Assembly (NCBI GenBank): GCA_016931515.1
Contig: JAFGEQ010000024.1
Coordinates: 36,409-100,408, forward strand
Origin: a candidate division CSSED10-310 bacterium
GTDB taxonomy: Bacteria; CSSED10-310
Direction of reading: 5' to 3'
DNA length: 64,000 nucleotides
Made by a program: the position numbers and the translations under genes. Of this stretch, positions 8,710 to 17,166 are shown one piece after another (position 1 is the first letter of the stretch; each line of letters begins with the position of its first letter). The notes under the pieces were generated by a model that was not told the DNA's origin, searched no databases, and saw only the letters and a list, made by a program, of their open reading frames with translations.

Positions 8710-9243
8710 TCAGGAGAGGATCCGCTGATTTCGCAGCCGGTGATTCGCATGGAGAAAGCGGATCAGAGCGAAGGCCAGTACAATGCTTAGGAGTCCTTGC
8801 ATACCCAGCATTGCGGAGATGAAAAATCCGGATTCATCCAGCAGCCGTGTCACTTCCGAGTGAATTCCCGGCCATTGAATCAACCCGATCAGTGCGATCA
8901 GCCAGATCTGCCGTCGATTCCGATCAATCAATGATTCAACATCCGTGAAAATTTCGGGTTTGTCCACTGTGTATTCCTGTTTCCAGAAATACCAACCGCA
9001 TGATTTTCCGATCAGCGACCATCCGGCATCTTGGAACAATTGCAAATAGTCCTCTTTAACCTGGTTCTGATAGTCAACTCTATAAGCAACACGTCTCGGA
9101 ATTCCCTGATGGAACACGAATGATACGCCGAGTGAACCGATGTCCACGAGATTCCAGCCGTCCCGTTCCCGCTGCTCAAGCCATCGTTCAATTTTCTCGA
9201 CGTTCCAGCCCCACCACCACTTTATTTTTCTGATCCTGTTCAT
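8710..9243 (-). CDS. DUF2812 membrane protein paired with PadR
   Basis: About 177 residues. The N-terminal half (RKIKWWWGWNVEKIERWLEQ, then RDGWNLVDIG, VAYRVDYQ and LFQDAGWSLIG) is the DUF2812 domain, and two hydrophobic segments follow (about 112-130 and 145-163). DUF2812 proteins are usually encoded next to PadR-type repressors; their biochemical role is not established. The start codon ATG overlaps the padR stop by one base (TGATG), with GGAGGG upstream, so the two are translationally coupled. It is predicted to be controlled with padR by the operator at 9628-9657. Confidence 0.75.
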   Translation of the reverse strand: MNRIRKIKWWWGWNVEKIERWLEQRERDGWNLVDIGSLGVSFVFHQGIPRRVAYRVDYQNQVKEDYLQLFQDAGWSLIGKSCGWYFWKQEYTVDKPEIFTDVESLIDRNRRQIWLIALIGLIQWPGIHSEVTRLLDESGFFISAMLGMQGLLSIVLAFALIRFLHANHRLRNQRILS

Positions 9244-9572
9244 CACACGATACCCTCCATCGCCAAATGACCATTCTTCAACAACTCCTCAAGACGACAC
9301 ACCTCCAATCTCAGTACTTCACGACCCAGTGCCGTCAACTCATAAAGCTTTCTCCTGTCAACCTCACCGGAAGCCCTGATAAGTTTCTCCTTCTCCATTT
9401 TCTGCAGACTGCCGTATAACGTCCCCGCTCCCAACTTAATCCTACCCGTCGTAACCCGCTCCACTTCCTGCATGATTCCGTAACCATGCCTTTCTGTGAT
9501 CAGAGACAACAAAATGTAGAAAGCCGTCTCAGACATCGGCAGAAATCGCTTGATTTTAGTCCGCTCATCCAT
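9243..9572 (-). CDS. PadR-family transcriptional repressor
   Basis: A 109-residue winged-helix protein. SETAFYILLSLITERHGYGI, GRIKLGAGTLYGSLQKMEKE and RRKLYELTALGREVL are the classic PadR sequence blocks (helix-turn-helix, then wing), with a short C-terminal dimer helix. The start at 9572 is preferred over one 21 bp upstream because GGGAGGTATCGATC precedes this ATG. PadR proteins repress their own operon and often a transport or stress gene. The 21-bp palindrome in its promoter supports self-control. The gene is divergent from the MMPL exporter operon, which could be a second target (inference). Confidence 0.85.
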   Translation of the reverse strand: MDERTKIKRFLPMSETAFYILLSLITERHGYGIMQEVERVTTGRIKLGAGTLYGSLQKMEKEKLIRASGEVDRRKLYELTALGREVLRLEVCRLEELLKNGHLAMEGIV

Positions 9573-9627
9573 GATCGATACCTCCCGGTGCATCGCACCT
9601 ATATCACAACGCGGTGCATCACATCGT

Positions 9628-9657
9628 GATATATCGCGACGCGATATATTTTGTCAA
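9628..9657 (-). promoter_or_regulatory. padR promoter with embedded palindromic operator
   Basis: On the minus strand, -35 TTGACA (9657-9652), an 18-bp spacer, and -10 TATATC (9633-9628). A perfect inverted repeat, ATATATCGCG and CGCGATATAT around one central base (9629-9649), fills the spacer and covers the -10. A repressor bound here would block RNA polymerase. Two smaller inverted repeats follow toward the gene: ATCAC-ATC-GTGAT (9618-9630) and GGTGC-ATC-GCACC (9587-9599). Confidence 0.7.
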
Positions 9658-9809
9658 GATATTTTTCAACCATTTGCTGATTCGAAACGGATCATCCGAT
9701 TTTTTTTGTTACCTTCCGGCTTCTCTTTCGTCGGATATGTCGCGCCGGTCGATTCCCGATCAGCCCCTCGGAGTCCGGCATTGTTTTTTTATGTGGAGGA
9801 TAATTTAGC

Positions 9810-12800
9810 ATGAATCGATTAACTCTAACTGATTTCAGTCTGCGCCATCCATTGTTTGTTATTCTGGCCGTTTTGCTGGTTACAGTTCTGGCTGCTTTAC
9901 AGTTTCCGAACGTTCACTTCGATAATGATCCGGAAAATATGCTGTCGGAGGATGAATTTGTTCGCTTGTTCCATCATGAAACAAAGCAGAAATTCGGACT
10001 GTACGATTTTGTGATCGTCGGTATTGTGAACGAAGACAATCCCGATGGTATTTTTAATGTGGAAACGCTTCAGCGAGTCGATCTTCTTACGCATCAGCTT
10101 CTCAGTCTGAGGAAGGGATCAAACGGGTTAGGCGAAGTTATAACCGATCGCAGCGGGACTGCCTGGAAAACTGTTGATCTCAATCCGACAAGTCAGTTCA
10201 AACGTTTGATGAATATTGCATTCAGGCATAATCCTAACCGGATGTTCGATGCAGACGGCAACAGCGCCGTTATCGGCCAGGAGCTGATGAGTCCCAGTGT
10301 GGTGGACAACATCAAGCAGGCCGGCATGGGATCACTGAAGCTGGAATACTTGATGGAGCACGTTCCGACAACGCGTGAGGAAGCTCTAGTTATTCGGGAT
10401 GATGCGATGAACAATCCTCTTTTCAAAGGAATTCTCGTTTCTGAAGACAGCAAGGCCGTCTGCATTTATGTACCTATCTCAGAAAAATCGTTCAGCTACA
10501 ATGTGGCCGCTCTCGTCACTGAACTGACGAAGAGCTGGACCGGATCCGATAAGGTCCATATTGCCGGACTGCCGGTCGCCGAGGACACGTTCGGCGTGGA
10601 GATGCTTGTTCAGATGGCAACGTCCGCGCCGTTGGCAATGCTCATTCTTTTCATTATCATGCTCGTCTTTTTCAGGCGTATCGCCTTGATTATACCGCCG
10701 CTGCTGCTGGCGGTGATCACTGTTGTCTGGAGTATGGGTTTGTTGATCGGTCTGGGATTCGATGTGCATATTATGAGTTCGATGATACCAATTTTCATCA
10801 TGCCCATTACTGTTTGTAACTCGATTCATGTTTTGAGCGAATTCTTTGACTCGTATCGCCGGTTCCAGAACAAGACCACGGCTCTTAAGCACGTCATGCA
10901 TGAACTCTTCATGCCGATGCTCTACGCGACGATAACCACAATCGCCGGATTTGCATCTCTTGCCACCACGCCAATACCGCCGGTTCGTATATTCGGTTTA
11001 CATGTGGCGTTCGGCGTCACCGCAGGCTGGTTGCTGACGATGACATTCGTTCCGGCATTCATTAAAATGTTCATCTCGGAAAAATCCCTTCAAAAGCTTT
11101 GTGCCGTCTCATCCGGTGCGGATGGATGCGAAGTCAACATCGGACTAATGGGCCGGGCAATGAGATGGATGGGGATCATGACATATAAACGTTCGACGGC
11201 GATCTTGTTCATCACGGTTCTGGTCATGGGTTTCTCGATTTTCGGTATCTCCCTGATCAAGGTGAACGACAACCCCGTCAAGTGGTTTACCGAAGATCAC
11301 CCGCTTAGGATCGCCGACACGGTGTTGAATGATCACTTCGATGGAACATACACCGCCTATCTGACCCTGTCGGGCACTCCGAACCAGACCAAAACGTGCC
11401 GGGAAGAAGCTGCCGCTATTCGCAACGAGGCTAAAGCTCGGTTCGAAACACTTTTACCTGATGCCACTCGAATGTTTCTGTCCGATATGGATCAGGTTGA
11501 ATCCAATTTCAATCGAGCGAATCAGAGCGATCCCAACCGCTGTTTTGTCGAACTCACAAAACGGGCAGCGGATATTGACCGGCAGTTTGGCTCGTCATGG
11601 ACCAACCTTGCCGATGGTGTGAATTATCTTGATTCTGAGAATTTAACATTTGATATTTTGAAGCAGAAGGTTCTCGCAATAGATGGCGTAAAAAAAGAAG
11701 ACTCAGATGTTTTGATGCAAAAGCTTGAACCGCACTCTTCCTTGACTGGAACGGAGTTGTTGAACGCCGCACTTGCTGTCTGCGATAATTTTACTGCGTT
11801 ATCATTCGAAGAATTCGTGTATGAGATGAAAGCTGAAGTAACAGCGCCGGTATTCAAACGTCCTGAAGTGTTGAATTACATTGAGCGCTTGCAGGAAAAC
11901 CTGATGCAGCAAGGCAAGGTAGGCAAGACCACGTCTGCTGTCGATGCGTTGAAAAAAGCATCATACGAACTCAACTACTCAGCGATTGAACCAGGTATGA
12001 GTCAACAGCAGATCGAGCAACGTGATCAGATGAACAAGGAATTTTACAGTATTCCCGATTCGTCGGCGGCGATCGGACAGGTGTACATTCAATTGGAAGG
12101 AATGAAGAAAAAGGATACGTTGTTTCATTTAGTCAGCAGGGATTACGAGGAAGCCAACATCTGGGTTCAGCTGACGAGCGGTGACAACCAGGACATGAAT
12201 GATGTAGTTCTGGATGTTCAGCGTTTTATCAGCGAGAATCCTCCACCGGTTCCGCTGAATGCTCAGTGGGCCGGACTGACATACCTCAATGTCGTCTGGC
12301 AGGAAAAAATGGTTCTCGGAATGTTGTCTTCACTCGCCAGCAGTTACATTGTCGTTCTTGTCATGATGCTGATCCTCTTCCGGTCAGGCTGGTTTGGATT
12401 ACTTTCGATGGTACCGCTGACTGTGACAATCACTTTCATCTACGGACTGATCGGGTGGGTCGGCAAGGATTATGATATGCCGGTGGCAATTCTATCCGCT
12501 ATGACCCTGGGGTTGAGTGTCGATTTCGCGATTCACTTTCTGGAGCGAGGCCGTGAAATGTATAAGCGAATGGGCAACTGGATGGAAACCAATGCGGGGA
12601 TGTTCAATGAGCCGGCAAAAGCCATCAGTCGAAATGCGATTGTCATTGCCCTTGGTTTTACACCGCTGCTTTTGGCACCTTTGGTGCCTTACCGTACCGT
12701 CGGATTTTTCCTGGCAATGATCATGCTGTTGTCCTGGCTGGCAACATTGCTCATCCTGCCCGCTCTCATCAGAAAATTGGAAAACCGGTTGTTTAATAAT

Positions 12801-12851
12801 AAAATGAATGCCTCAATCAATGGGACTCACGAAAAGGAAGGTGTGAAATGA
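9810..12851 (+). CDS. MMPL/RND-superfamily exporter
   Basis: A 1013-residue inner-membrane protein with two RND halves. Each has one membrane helix, a large periplasmic loop, then five or six helices (first helix about 13-31; cluster about 255-430; second half about 455-475 and 825-990). Sequences such as PIFIMPITVCNSIHVLSEFFD and LSAMTLGLSVDFAIHFLERG match the helix-4 region of MMPL/HpnN-type lipid exporters. It is probably driven by the proton gradient and moves a lipid or hydrophobic substrate from the inner membrane. GGAGGATAATTTAGC precedes the ATG. The next gene overlaps it by 4 bp (ATGA), and that partner is a LolA-like lipid carrier, which fits a lipid-transport role. It is divergent from padR. 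Confidence 0.85.
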   Translation: MNRLTLTDFSLRHPLFVILAVLLVTVLAALQFPNVHFDNDPENMLSEDEFVRLFHHETKQKFGLYDFVIVGIVNEDNPDGIFNVETLQRVDLLTHQLLSLRKGSNGLGEVITDRSGTAWKTVDLNPTSQFKRLMNIAFRHNPNRMFDADGNSAVIGQELMSPSVVDNIKQAGMGSLKLEYLMEHVPTTREEALVIRDDAMNNPLFKGILVSEDSKAVCIYVPISEKSFSYNVAALVTELTKSWTGSDKVHIAGLPVAEDTFGVEMLVQMATSAPLAMLILFIIMLVFFRRIALIIPPLLLAVITVVWSMGLLIGLGFDVHIMSSMIPIFIMPITVCNSIHVLSEFFDSYRRFQNKTTALKHVMHELFMPMLYATITTIAGFASLATTPIPPVRIFGLHVAFGVTAGWLLTMTFVPAFIKMFISEKSLQKLCAVSSGADGCEVNIGLMGRAMRWMGIMTYKRSTAILFITVLVMGFSIFGISLIKVNDNPVKWFTEDHPLRIADTVLNDHFDGTYTAYLTLSGTPNQTKTCREEAAAIRNEAKARFETLLPDATRMFLSDMDQVESNFNRANQSDPNRCFVELTKRAADIDRQFGSSWTNLADGVNYLDSENLTFDILKQKVLAIDGVKKEDSDVLMQKLEPHSSLTGTELLNAALAVCDNFTALSFEEFVYEMKAEVTAPVFKRPEVLNYIERLQENLMQQGKVGKTTSAVDALKKASYELNYSAIEPGMSQQQIEQRDQMNKEFYSIPDSSAAIGQVYIQLEGMKKKDTLFHLVSRDYEEANIWVQLTSGDNQDMNDVVLDVQRFISENPPPVPLNAQWAGLTYLNVVWQEKMVLGMLSSLASSYIVVLVMMLILFRSGWFGLLSMVPLTVTITFIYGLIGWVGKDYDMPVAILSAMTLGLSVDFAIHFLERGREMYKRMGNWMETNAGMFNEPAKAISRNAIVIALGFTPLLLAPLVPYRTVGFFLAMIMLLSWLATLLILPALIRKLENRLFNNKMNASINGTHEKEGVK

Positions 12852-13627
12852 AGAATATTAAATTGTTGATAATGGTGGGTATTCTGGCGATCACTGTATT
12901 TTCGGCCAGTGCTGCCGACCTGACGGCTGACGAAATTGTATCTAAAGCGAATCAGGCATCATACTATGCCGGTAAAGATGGATCCGCTAAAGCTCATATG
13001 GAACTGTCCGATGGACGGACTCGGGACTTTGTCATCCTCAGAAAAAATACAGAGAATTCCGCTGATCAGAAGTTTTATGTTTATTTTAACGGACCGGCTG
13101 ATGTTCGGAAGATGGCATACCTTGTCTGGAAAAAGCCCTCCGGCGATGACGACAGATGGCTGTTCCTTCCTGCCTTGAATCTGGTCAAACGAATTGCTCC
13201 GGGGGATAAGCGAACCAGTTTTGTTGGCTCCGACTTCTATTATGAAGATGTTTCCGGTCGAGGATTGGATGCAGACATGCACGAACTGATAGAAACAACC
13301 GACACTCAGTATGTCGTGAAAAATGTGCCCCGGGATCCGTCAACTGTCGAATTCAGCTCTTATACCGTTTGGATCGATAAAGACACATTTCTACCAAGAC
13401 AAGCGGAATACACGGACGCAGGGGGCGTTGTCTACAGGCGACTGACGGCAGACGATATCCAGATCATACAGGGATACGCAACATCAATGAAACAAAAAGC
13501 AGAAGACATCAAGACCGGCAGTTCCACAGTGATTACTTTTTCGGAGATCTCCTACGATCAGGGATTTCAGGACCAGATATTCACGGAGCGGTTCCTTCGC
13601 AGACCTCCGCGTGAAGCGACGCGCTAA
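12848..13627 (+). CDS. LolA-fold outer-membrane lipoprotein-sorting protein
   Basis: A 259-residue protein with a signal peptide (MKNIKLLIMVGILAITVFSASA, likely cut before ADLTADEI). The blocks YFNGPADVRKMAYLVWKK, DDRWLFLPALNLVKRI, SFVGSDFYYEDVSGR and SYTVWIDKDTFLPRQAEYTD match the LolA-like family called outer membrane lipoprotein-sorting protein (PF17131 type). Such proteins carry a lipid or lipidated cargo in the periplasm and are commonly encoded next to MMPL/RND exporters. Its start overlaps the exporter stop by 4 bp, so the two are coupled. It likely hands cargo from the exporter to the outer-membrane barrel encoded next (inference). Confidence 0.85.
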   Translation: MKNIKLLIMVGILAITVFSASAADLTADEIVSKANQASYYAGKDGSAKAHMELSDGRTRDFVILRKNTENSADQKFYVYFNGPADVRKMAYLVWKKPSGDDDRWLFLPALNLVKRIAPGDKRTSFVGSDFYYEDVSGRGLDADMHELIETTDTQYVVKNVPRDPSTVEFSSYTVWIDKDTFLPRQAEYTDAGGVVYRRLTADDIQIIQGYATSMKQKAEDIKTGSSTVITFSEISYDQGFQDQIFTERFLRRPPREATR

Positions 13628-13642
13628 CAGGAGGTAATAACG

Positions 13643-14941
13643 ATGAAACACTTTAATTTTCGGGTGTTTGCCGCCTGGATTGTGCTGGGCAATCTGTTTG
13701 GAGCAATGCATTCTGCGATCGCAGGCGGCGATATAGAGTTACACGGCTTCAGCGAATATCGATTCGGGATGCGGATTGAATCCGATCCATTCGAAGACGA
13801 CATCTCGTTGAATGAGATCCGCACGCAAGCGGATGTCATGTGGTATGGGGAGGTCTTCACAGCTCAGCTCAAAGGCGATCTCATCTACGATGATCAGGCA
13901 GACGATCAGGATGATATCGATCTGGAAACAGGACATGGCTTTATTGATCTCAGACAGGCAAACATCATTTTTTCACCCGTATCCTGGATGGACATCAAAC
14001 TGGGCCGACAAGTTTTAACTTGGGGGACCGGTGATCTGGTTTTCATCAACGACCTGTTCCCCAAAGACTGGCAATCGTTCTTTCTGGGACGAGATACAGA
14101 GTATCTTAAAGCACCCTCTGATGCCTTGTTTTTCAGCTTCTTTCCAGGAGTTTTCAACGTGGATATAGCCTATACGCCACGTTTTGATGCCGATCGCCAC
14201 ATCACGGGTGAGCGAATTTCCTATTGGAATGGGATGGAGTTGGCTGGACAAAATGACATTCTGATAACGGATCGTCCGAACGAATGGTTCAAGGAGGATG
14301 AGATCGCAACACGTTTTTATCGGAACCTGGGCGCTTTTGAAGTTGCCGGCTACACTTACTTTGGATATTGGAAAAGCCCCGGAGGCGTGGACCCGTCGAC
14401 AGGTCACATGCTCTTCCCCGAACTCAGCGTATACGGCATGAGCATCCGTGGACCCGTGGCTGGCGGGATCGCTCATCTGGAAGCCGGCTATTATGACTCC
14501 AGAGAAGATCCGGACGGAAACGATCCGTTCATTAACAACAGTGAAATACGAGCATTGATCGGATATGAGTGGGAACCGGTCAAGGATGTCACCATCGGTG
14601 TGCAGTATTATCTCGAACGTATGATCGATTATGATGCATACACGGCTGCCTTGAGAGCGATGAACATGCCCCTTGACTCCAGCCGGGATGAAGACAGACA
14701 TACAGTCACTGCCCGTCTGACATGGATGACTCTGAATCAGAATCTTATTTTCAATTGCTTCACCCGCTATTCGCCATCCGATGAAGATGTCTATGTCAAA
14801 CCGGAGATCACATACAAAGTCACCGATCGCTGGCAGGCGACAATCGGAGGCGATGTGTTTTCAGGATCGACCGATTATACGTTCCTCGGGCAGTTTCAAA
14901 ATAACTCGAACATCCATGCCGGAGTACGGTACAGCTTTTAA
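13643..14941 (+). CDS. Outer-membrane beta-barrel protein (DUF1302-like)
   Basis: A 432-residue protein with a signal peptide ending near AIAGG, followed by alternating aromatic/polar strands typical of a porin-like barrel and a C-terminal Phe (AGVRYSF), the usual signal for barrel assembly. IKLGRQVLTWGTGDLVFINDLFPKD and the neighbouring text resemble DUF1302/alginate-export-type barrels, which are found with MMPL and LolA-like partners in other bacteria. The start has AGGAGGTAATAACG just before it, 15 bp after the LolA-like gene. It is the third gene of the operon and probably supplies the outer-membrane step of the transport path; the cargo is unknown. Confidence 0.75.
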   Translation: MKHFNFRVFAAWIVLGNLFGAMHSAIAGGDIELHGFSEYRFGMRIESDPFEDDISLNEIRTQADVMWYGEVFTAQLKGDLIYDDQADDQDDIDLETGHGFIDLRQANIIFSPVSWMDIKLGRQVLTWGTGDLVFINDLFPKDWQSFFLGRDTEYLKAPSDALFFSFFPGVFNVDIAYTPRFDADRHITGERISYWNGMELAGQNDILITDRPNEWFKEDEIATRFYRNLGAFEVAGYTYFGYWKSPGGVDPSTGHMLFPELSVYGMSIRGPVAGGIAHLEAGYYDSREDPDGNDPFINNSEIRALIGYEWEPVKDVTIGVQYYLERMIDYDAYTAALRAMNMPLDSSRDEDRHTVTARLTWMTLNQNLIFNCFTRYSPSDEDVYVKPEITYKVTDRWQATIGGDVFSGSTDYTFLGQFQNNSNIHAGVRYSF

Positions 14942-14954
14942 CAGGGAGGTAACA

Positions 14955-15407
14955 ATGAATCAGGATATCCAACGAATATTGTGTGCAACGGATTTTTCTG
15001 AATCCGCCCGATATGCGTATCAATTCGCGTTATCGATTGCTGCTCGGCACCATGCATCAATTGAGTTGTTTCATGTCATGGAGCCTTCAGCCTATTCCTC
15101 AGATCGGATCGAGTCGGATGAGGAAACCTATGCCCAGAAAATGAGTCATCGATTGGTTGATTTCAGTCAATCGATACCGAGTGACATTTCGATCTCCACC
15201 CTTATCGCTGTCGGGGTTCCCTACATCGAGATTGTGAAGCGCGCCGAATTGATCCACGCCGATCTGATCGTCATCGGAACACACGGCAGAACCGGTATTC
15301 GGCACATGCTCATCGGTAGTGTCGCGGAAAAAGTTGTGCGGACAGCCTCTTGTCCGGTGATGACGGTCCGACATCCGGACCATGCTGTCTCCGAATCAAC
15401 TTCTTAG
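14955..15407 (+). CDS. Universal stress protein (UspA family)
   Basis: A 150-residue single-domain Usp. The N-terminus QRILCATDFSESARYAYQFAL and the nucleotide-binding stretch GTHGRTGIRHMLIGSVAEKV (G-2x-G-9x-G-S) mark the ATP-binding subtype. The start at 14955 is chosen because CAGGGAGGTAACA precedes it and the family N-terminus begins there; the longer open frame upstream overlaps the barrel gene. It lies 13 bp after the barrel gene, making it the last gene of the exporter operon, which links that operon to stress or energy state (inference). Confidence 0.9.
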   Translation: MNQDIQRILCATDFSESARYAYQFALSIAARHHASIELFHVMEPSAYSSDRIESDEETYAQKMSHRLVDFSQSIPSDISISTLIAVGVPYIEIVKRAELIHADLIVIGTHGRTGIRHMLIGSVAEKVVRTASCPVMTVRHPDHAVSESTS

Positions 15408-15479
15408 TAACAATAAAGCGACACAGGGGTAAGCAGCACTCTCTCACCTTATCTGAATTACTGAGCGAATACTGAAAGA

Positions 15480-15530
15480 CTGAGTTGCAGGCAACCGGAT
15501 AACTTCAGTTCACTGCACTCAGCCGGGTTT
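15480..15530 (+). terminator. Possible terminator after the exporter operon
   Basis: Arms CTGAG-T-TGCAG (15480-15490) and CTGCACTCAG (15513-15522) pair over 10 bp with one bulged T. A weak T-rich tail (GGGTTTGTTT) follows. It lies between convergent genes. The long loop and weak tail keep confidence low. Confidence 0.35.
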
Positions 15531-15576
15531 GTTTATCGTCTTACTGAATCATGACGGCCCGACATCGACGGATGGC

Positions 15577-16920
15577 CTACTCCGGTATATTCTCGCAGGC
15601 CATGACGATCGCATTACGAGCGGGCATAAAACTCTGCCAGGGTTGGGCACTGTATGCGAGTCGTGAAAGATCTTCGACGGTCATTTCCTGCTGAATCGCG
15701 AGAGTGATGAGATCGGTTTTATCTGTCGCCGGCAGTTTACTCAATATCTGTCCGCCAACGATTCTCCGGCTGCTCTTCTCCGCAATTATCCGGACTTTCA
15801 GCGGACCTGTCCCGGGCATCATTGGAAACAGCGTCGTCATTTCGCCGGAACCTGCAATAACGTCGATTCCCCTTTTAAGTGCTATTTCGGACGTAAACCC
15901 AGTCGATCCAATCTTCCAATCGCCGACACATGTCGCAGCACCATTATAGAATCCGGTGTAATCATCGGGTTTCCCCGCTGCTACCCTGGCGGCAACTTTT
16001 GCCATGGGTACTGCCGCAGTGGCCAGTTTGCCTCCTATCGGTTTCCTATCGATAGCAGATATATAAGAACAGCAATCCCCGGCTGCAAAAACACCGGGAT
16101 AACTTGTTCGCATGCAGCTGTCAACGACAAGACCGTCCGCCGTCCTGTCCAGAGCCAGTGTCTCGAATAAATCCAAATCGGGTTTCATACCGACTGCAAA
16201 ACACACAAAATCGGTTACCGGATCCAGCTCGATAAACTCTCCGCGTGACAGGTTGACTGCACAGACGCCTTCTTTAACAGTGTTCATGCTTTCAACCCGT
16301 GTTTCCAGCAAAGTTCGAATGCCCAGATCATTCAAAGTCACCTGCAGGGTATCCGCAATATTCCTGTCTATCATGTTGGGCAGAACATGGGAGGCAATAT
16401 CGATCAGCCAGGTTTCGATTCCCCGTGCCCGATAAGCCTGGGCTTGTTCAATACCGATCGCGCCGGCTCCGACTACAACTGCTTTCCGGGTACCGGTCTT
16501 GATCCGTTCGATGATTCCATACATGTCTTCCTCAGTTTTTACTGTAAAGACATTTTTTGCATCGATACCCGGTATTCTCGGGCGAAACGGGGACGCTCCG
16601 GTTGCAATAAACAGTTGTCGATATTCAAGTGTGCCGCCATCTTCATCAGTAATCTGCTTTTGCTCCAAATCAACATGCTTCACTGATTTCCGCATCAATT
16701 CAATACCGGAATCCGTGACGATCTCGTCCCGCTTGAATACCTTCGACGGATCAAATAACCCTTCGATCGCATAGGGTATGGCGCAGTACACCATTGAATG
16801 CGCTTCCGGTCGATACATGACGATCTCAGCTTCAGGCTTCAGTTTTTTGTATTGATTCGCAAAAGTAATTCCTGCCGGTCCACCGCCGATAATAACAACA
16901 TCCTTAATTTTACTACTCAT
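15577..16920 (-). CDS. CoA-disulfide reductase / NADH oxidase-like flavoprotein
   Basis: A 447-residue class-I pyridine nucleotide-disulfide oxidoreductase. FAD site IIGGGPAG (11-17), single redox Cys C46 in SMVYCAIPY (the CoADR/Nox pattern, not CxxxxC), NAD(P)H site VVGAGAIG (about 149-156), second FAD motif VFAAGDCCSY, and a C-terminal dimer domain ending near PWQSFMPARNAI. CoADRs reduce CoA disulfide or persulfides, while Nox reduces O2 to water; sequence alone does not decide. There is no fused rhodanese domain. AAGGAGCAATGAT precedes the ATG. The upstream 246-bp gap on the minus strand (16921-17166) separates it from the SLC13 operon and shows nothing recognisable. Confidence 0.85.
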   Translation of the reverse strand: MSSKIKDVVIIGGGPAGITFANQYKKLKPEAEIVMYRPEAHSMVYCAIPYAIEGLFDPSKVFKRDEIVTDSGIELMRKSVKHVDLEQKQITDEDGGTLEYRQLFIATGASPFRPRIPGIDAKNVFTVKTEEDMYGIIERIKTGTRKAVVVGAGAIGIEQAQAYRARGIETWLIDIASHVLPNMIDRNIADTLQVTLNDLGIRTLLETRVESMNTVKEGVCAVNLSRGEFIELDPVTDFVCFAVGMKPDLDLFETLALDRTADGLVVDSCMRTSYPGVFAAGDCCSYISAIDRKPIGGKLATAAVPMAKVAARVAAGKPDDYTGFYNGAATCVGDWKIGSTGFTSEIALKRGIDVIAGSGEMTTLFPMMPGTGPLKVRIIAEKSSRRIVGGQILSKLPATDKTDLITLAIQQEMTVEDLSRLAYSAQPWQSFMPARNAIVMACENIPE

Positions 16921-17166
16921 ATCATTGCTCCTTCCTAATTAATAATAACACGTCCTTTTGTCTCCGTCGGTGATCGAAAGTTACAATTCTTCGGTCAGGA
17001 TAGTGTCTGATTATTGCATAAATCTTAACACACCATTTAACGACACTCTTGAATCGCTGGACTATCCGATATCAGCGGCTGATACGAATAAAGCAAGATC
17101 TTTGGTTGGCGGTCGTTCAACAAGGATGGTATTGGTCCGATCACTCCCGGGAACTCAAAGGGATCA

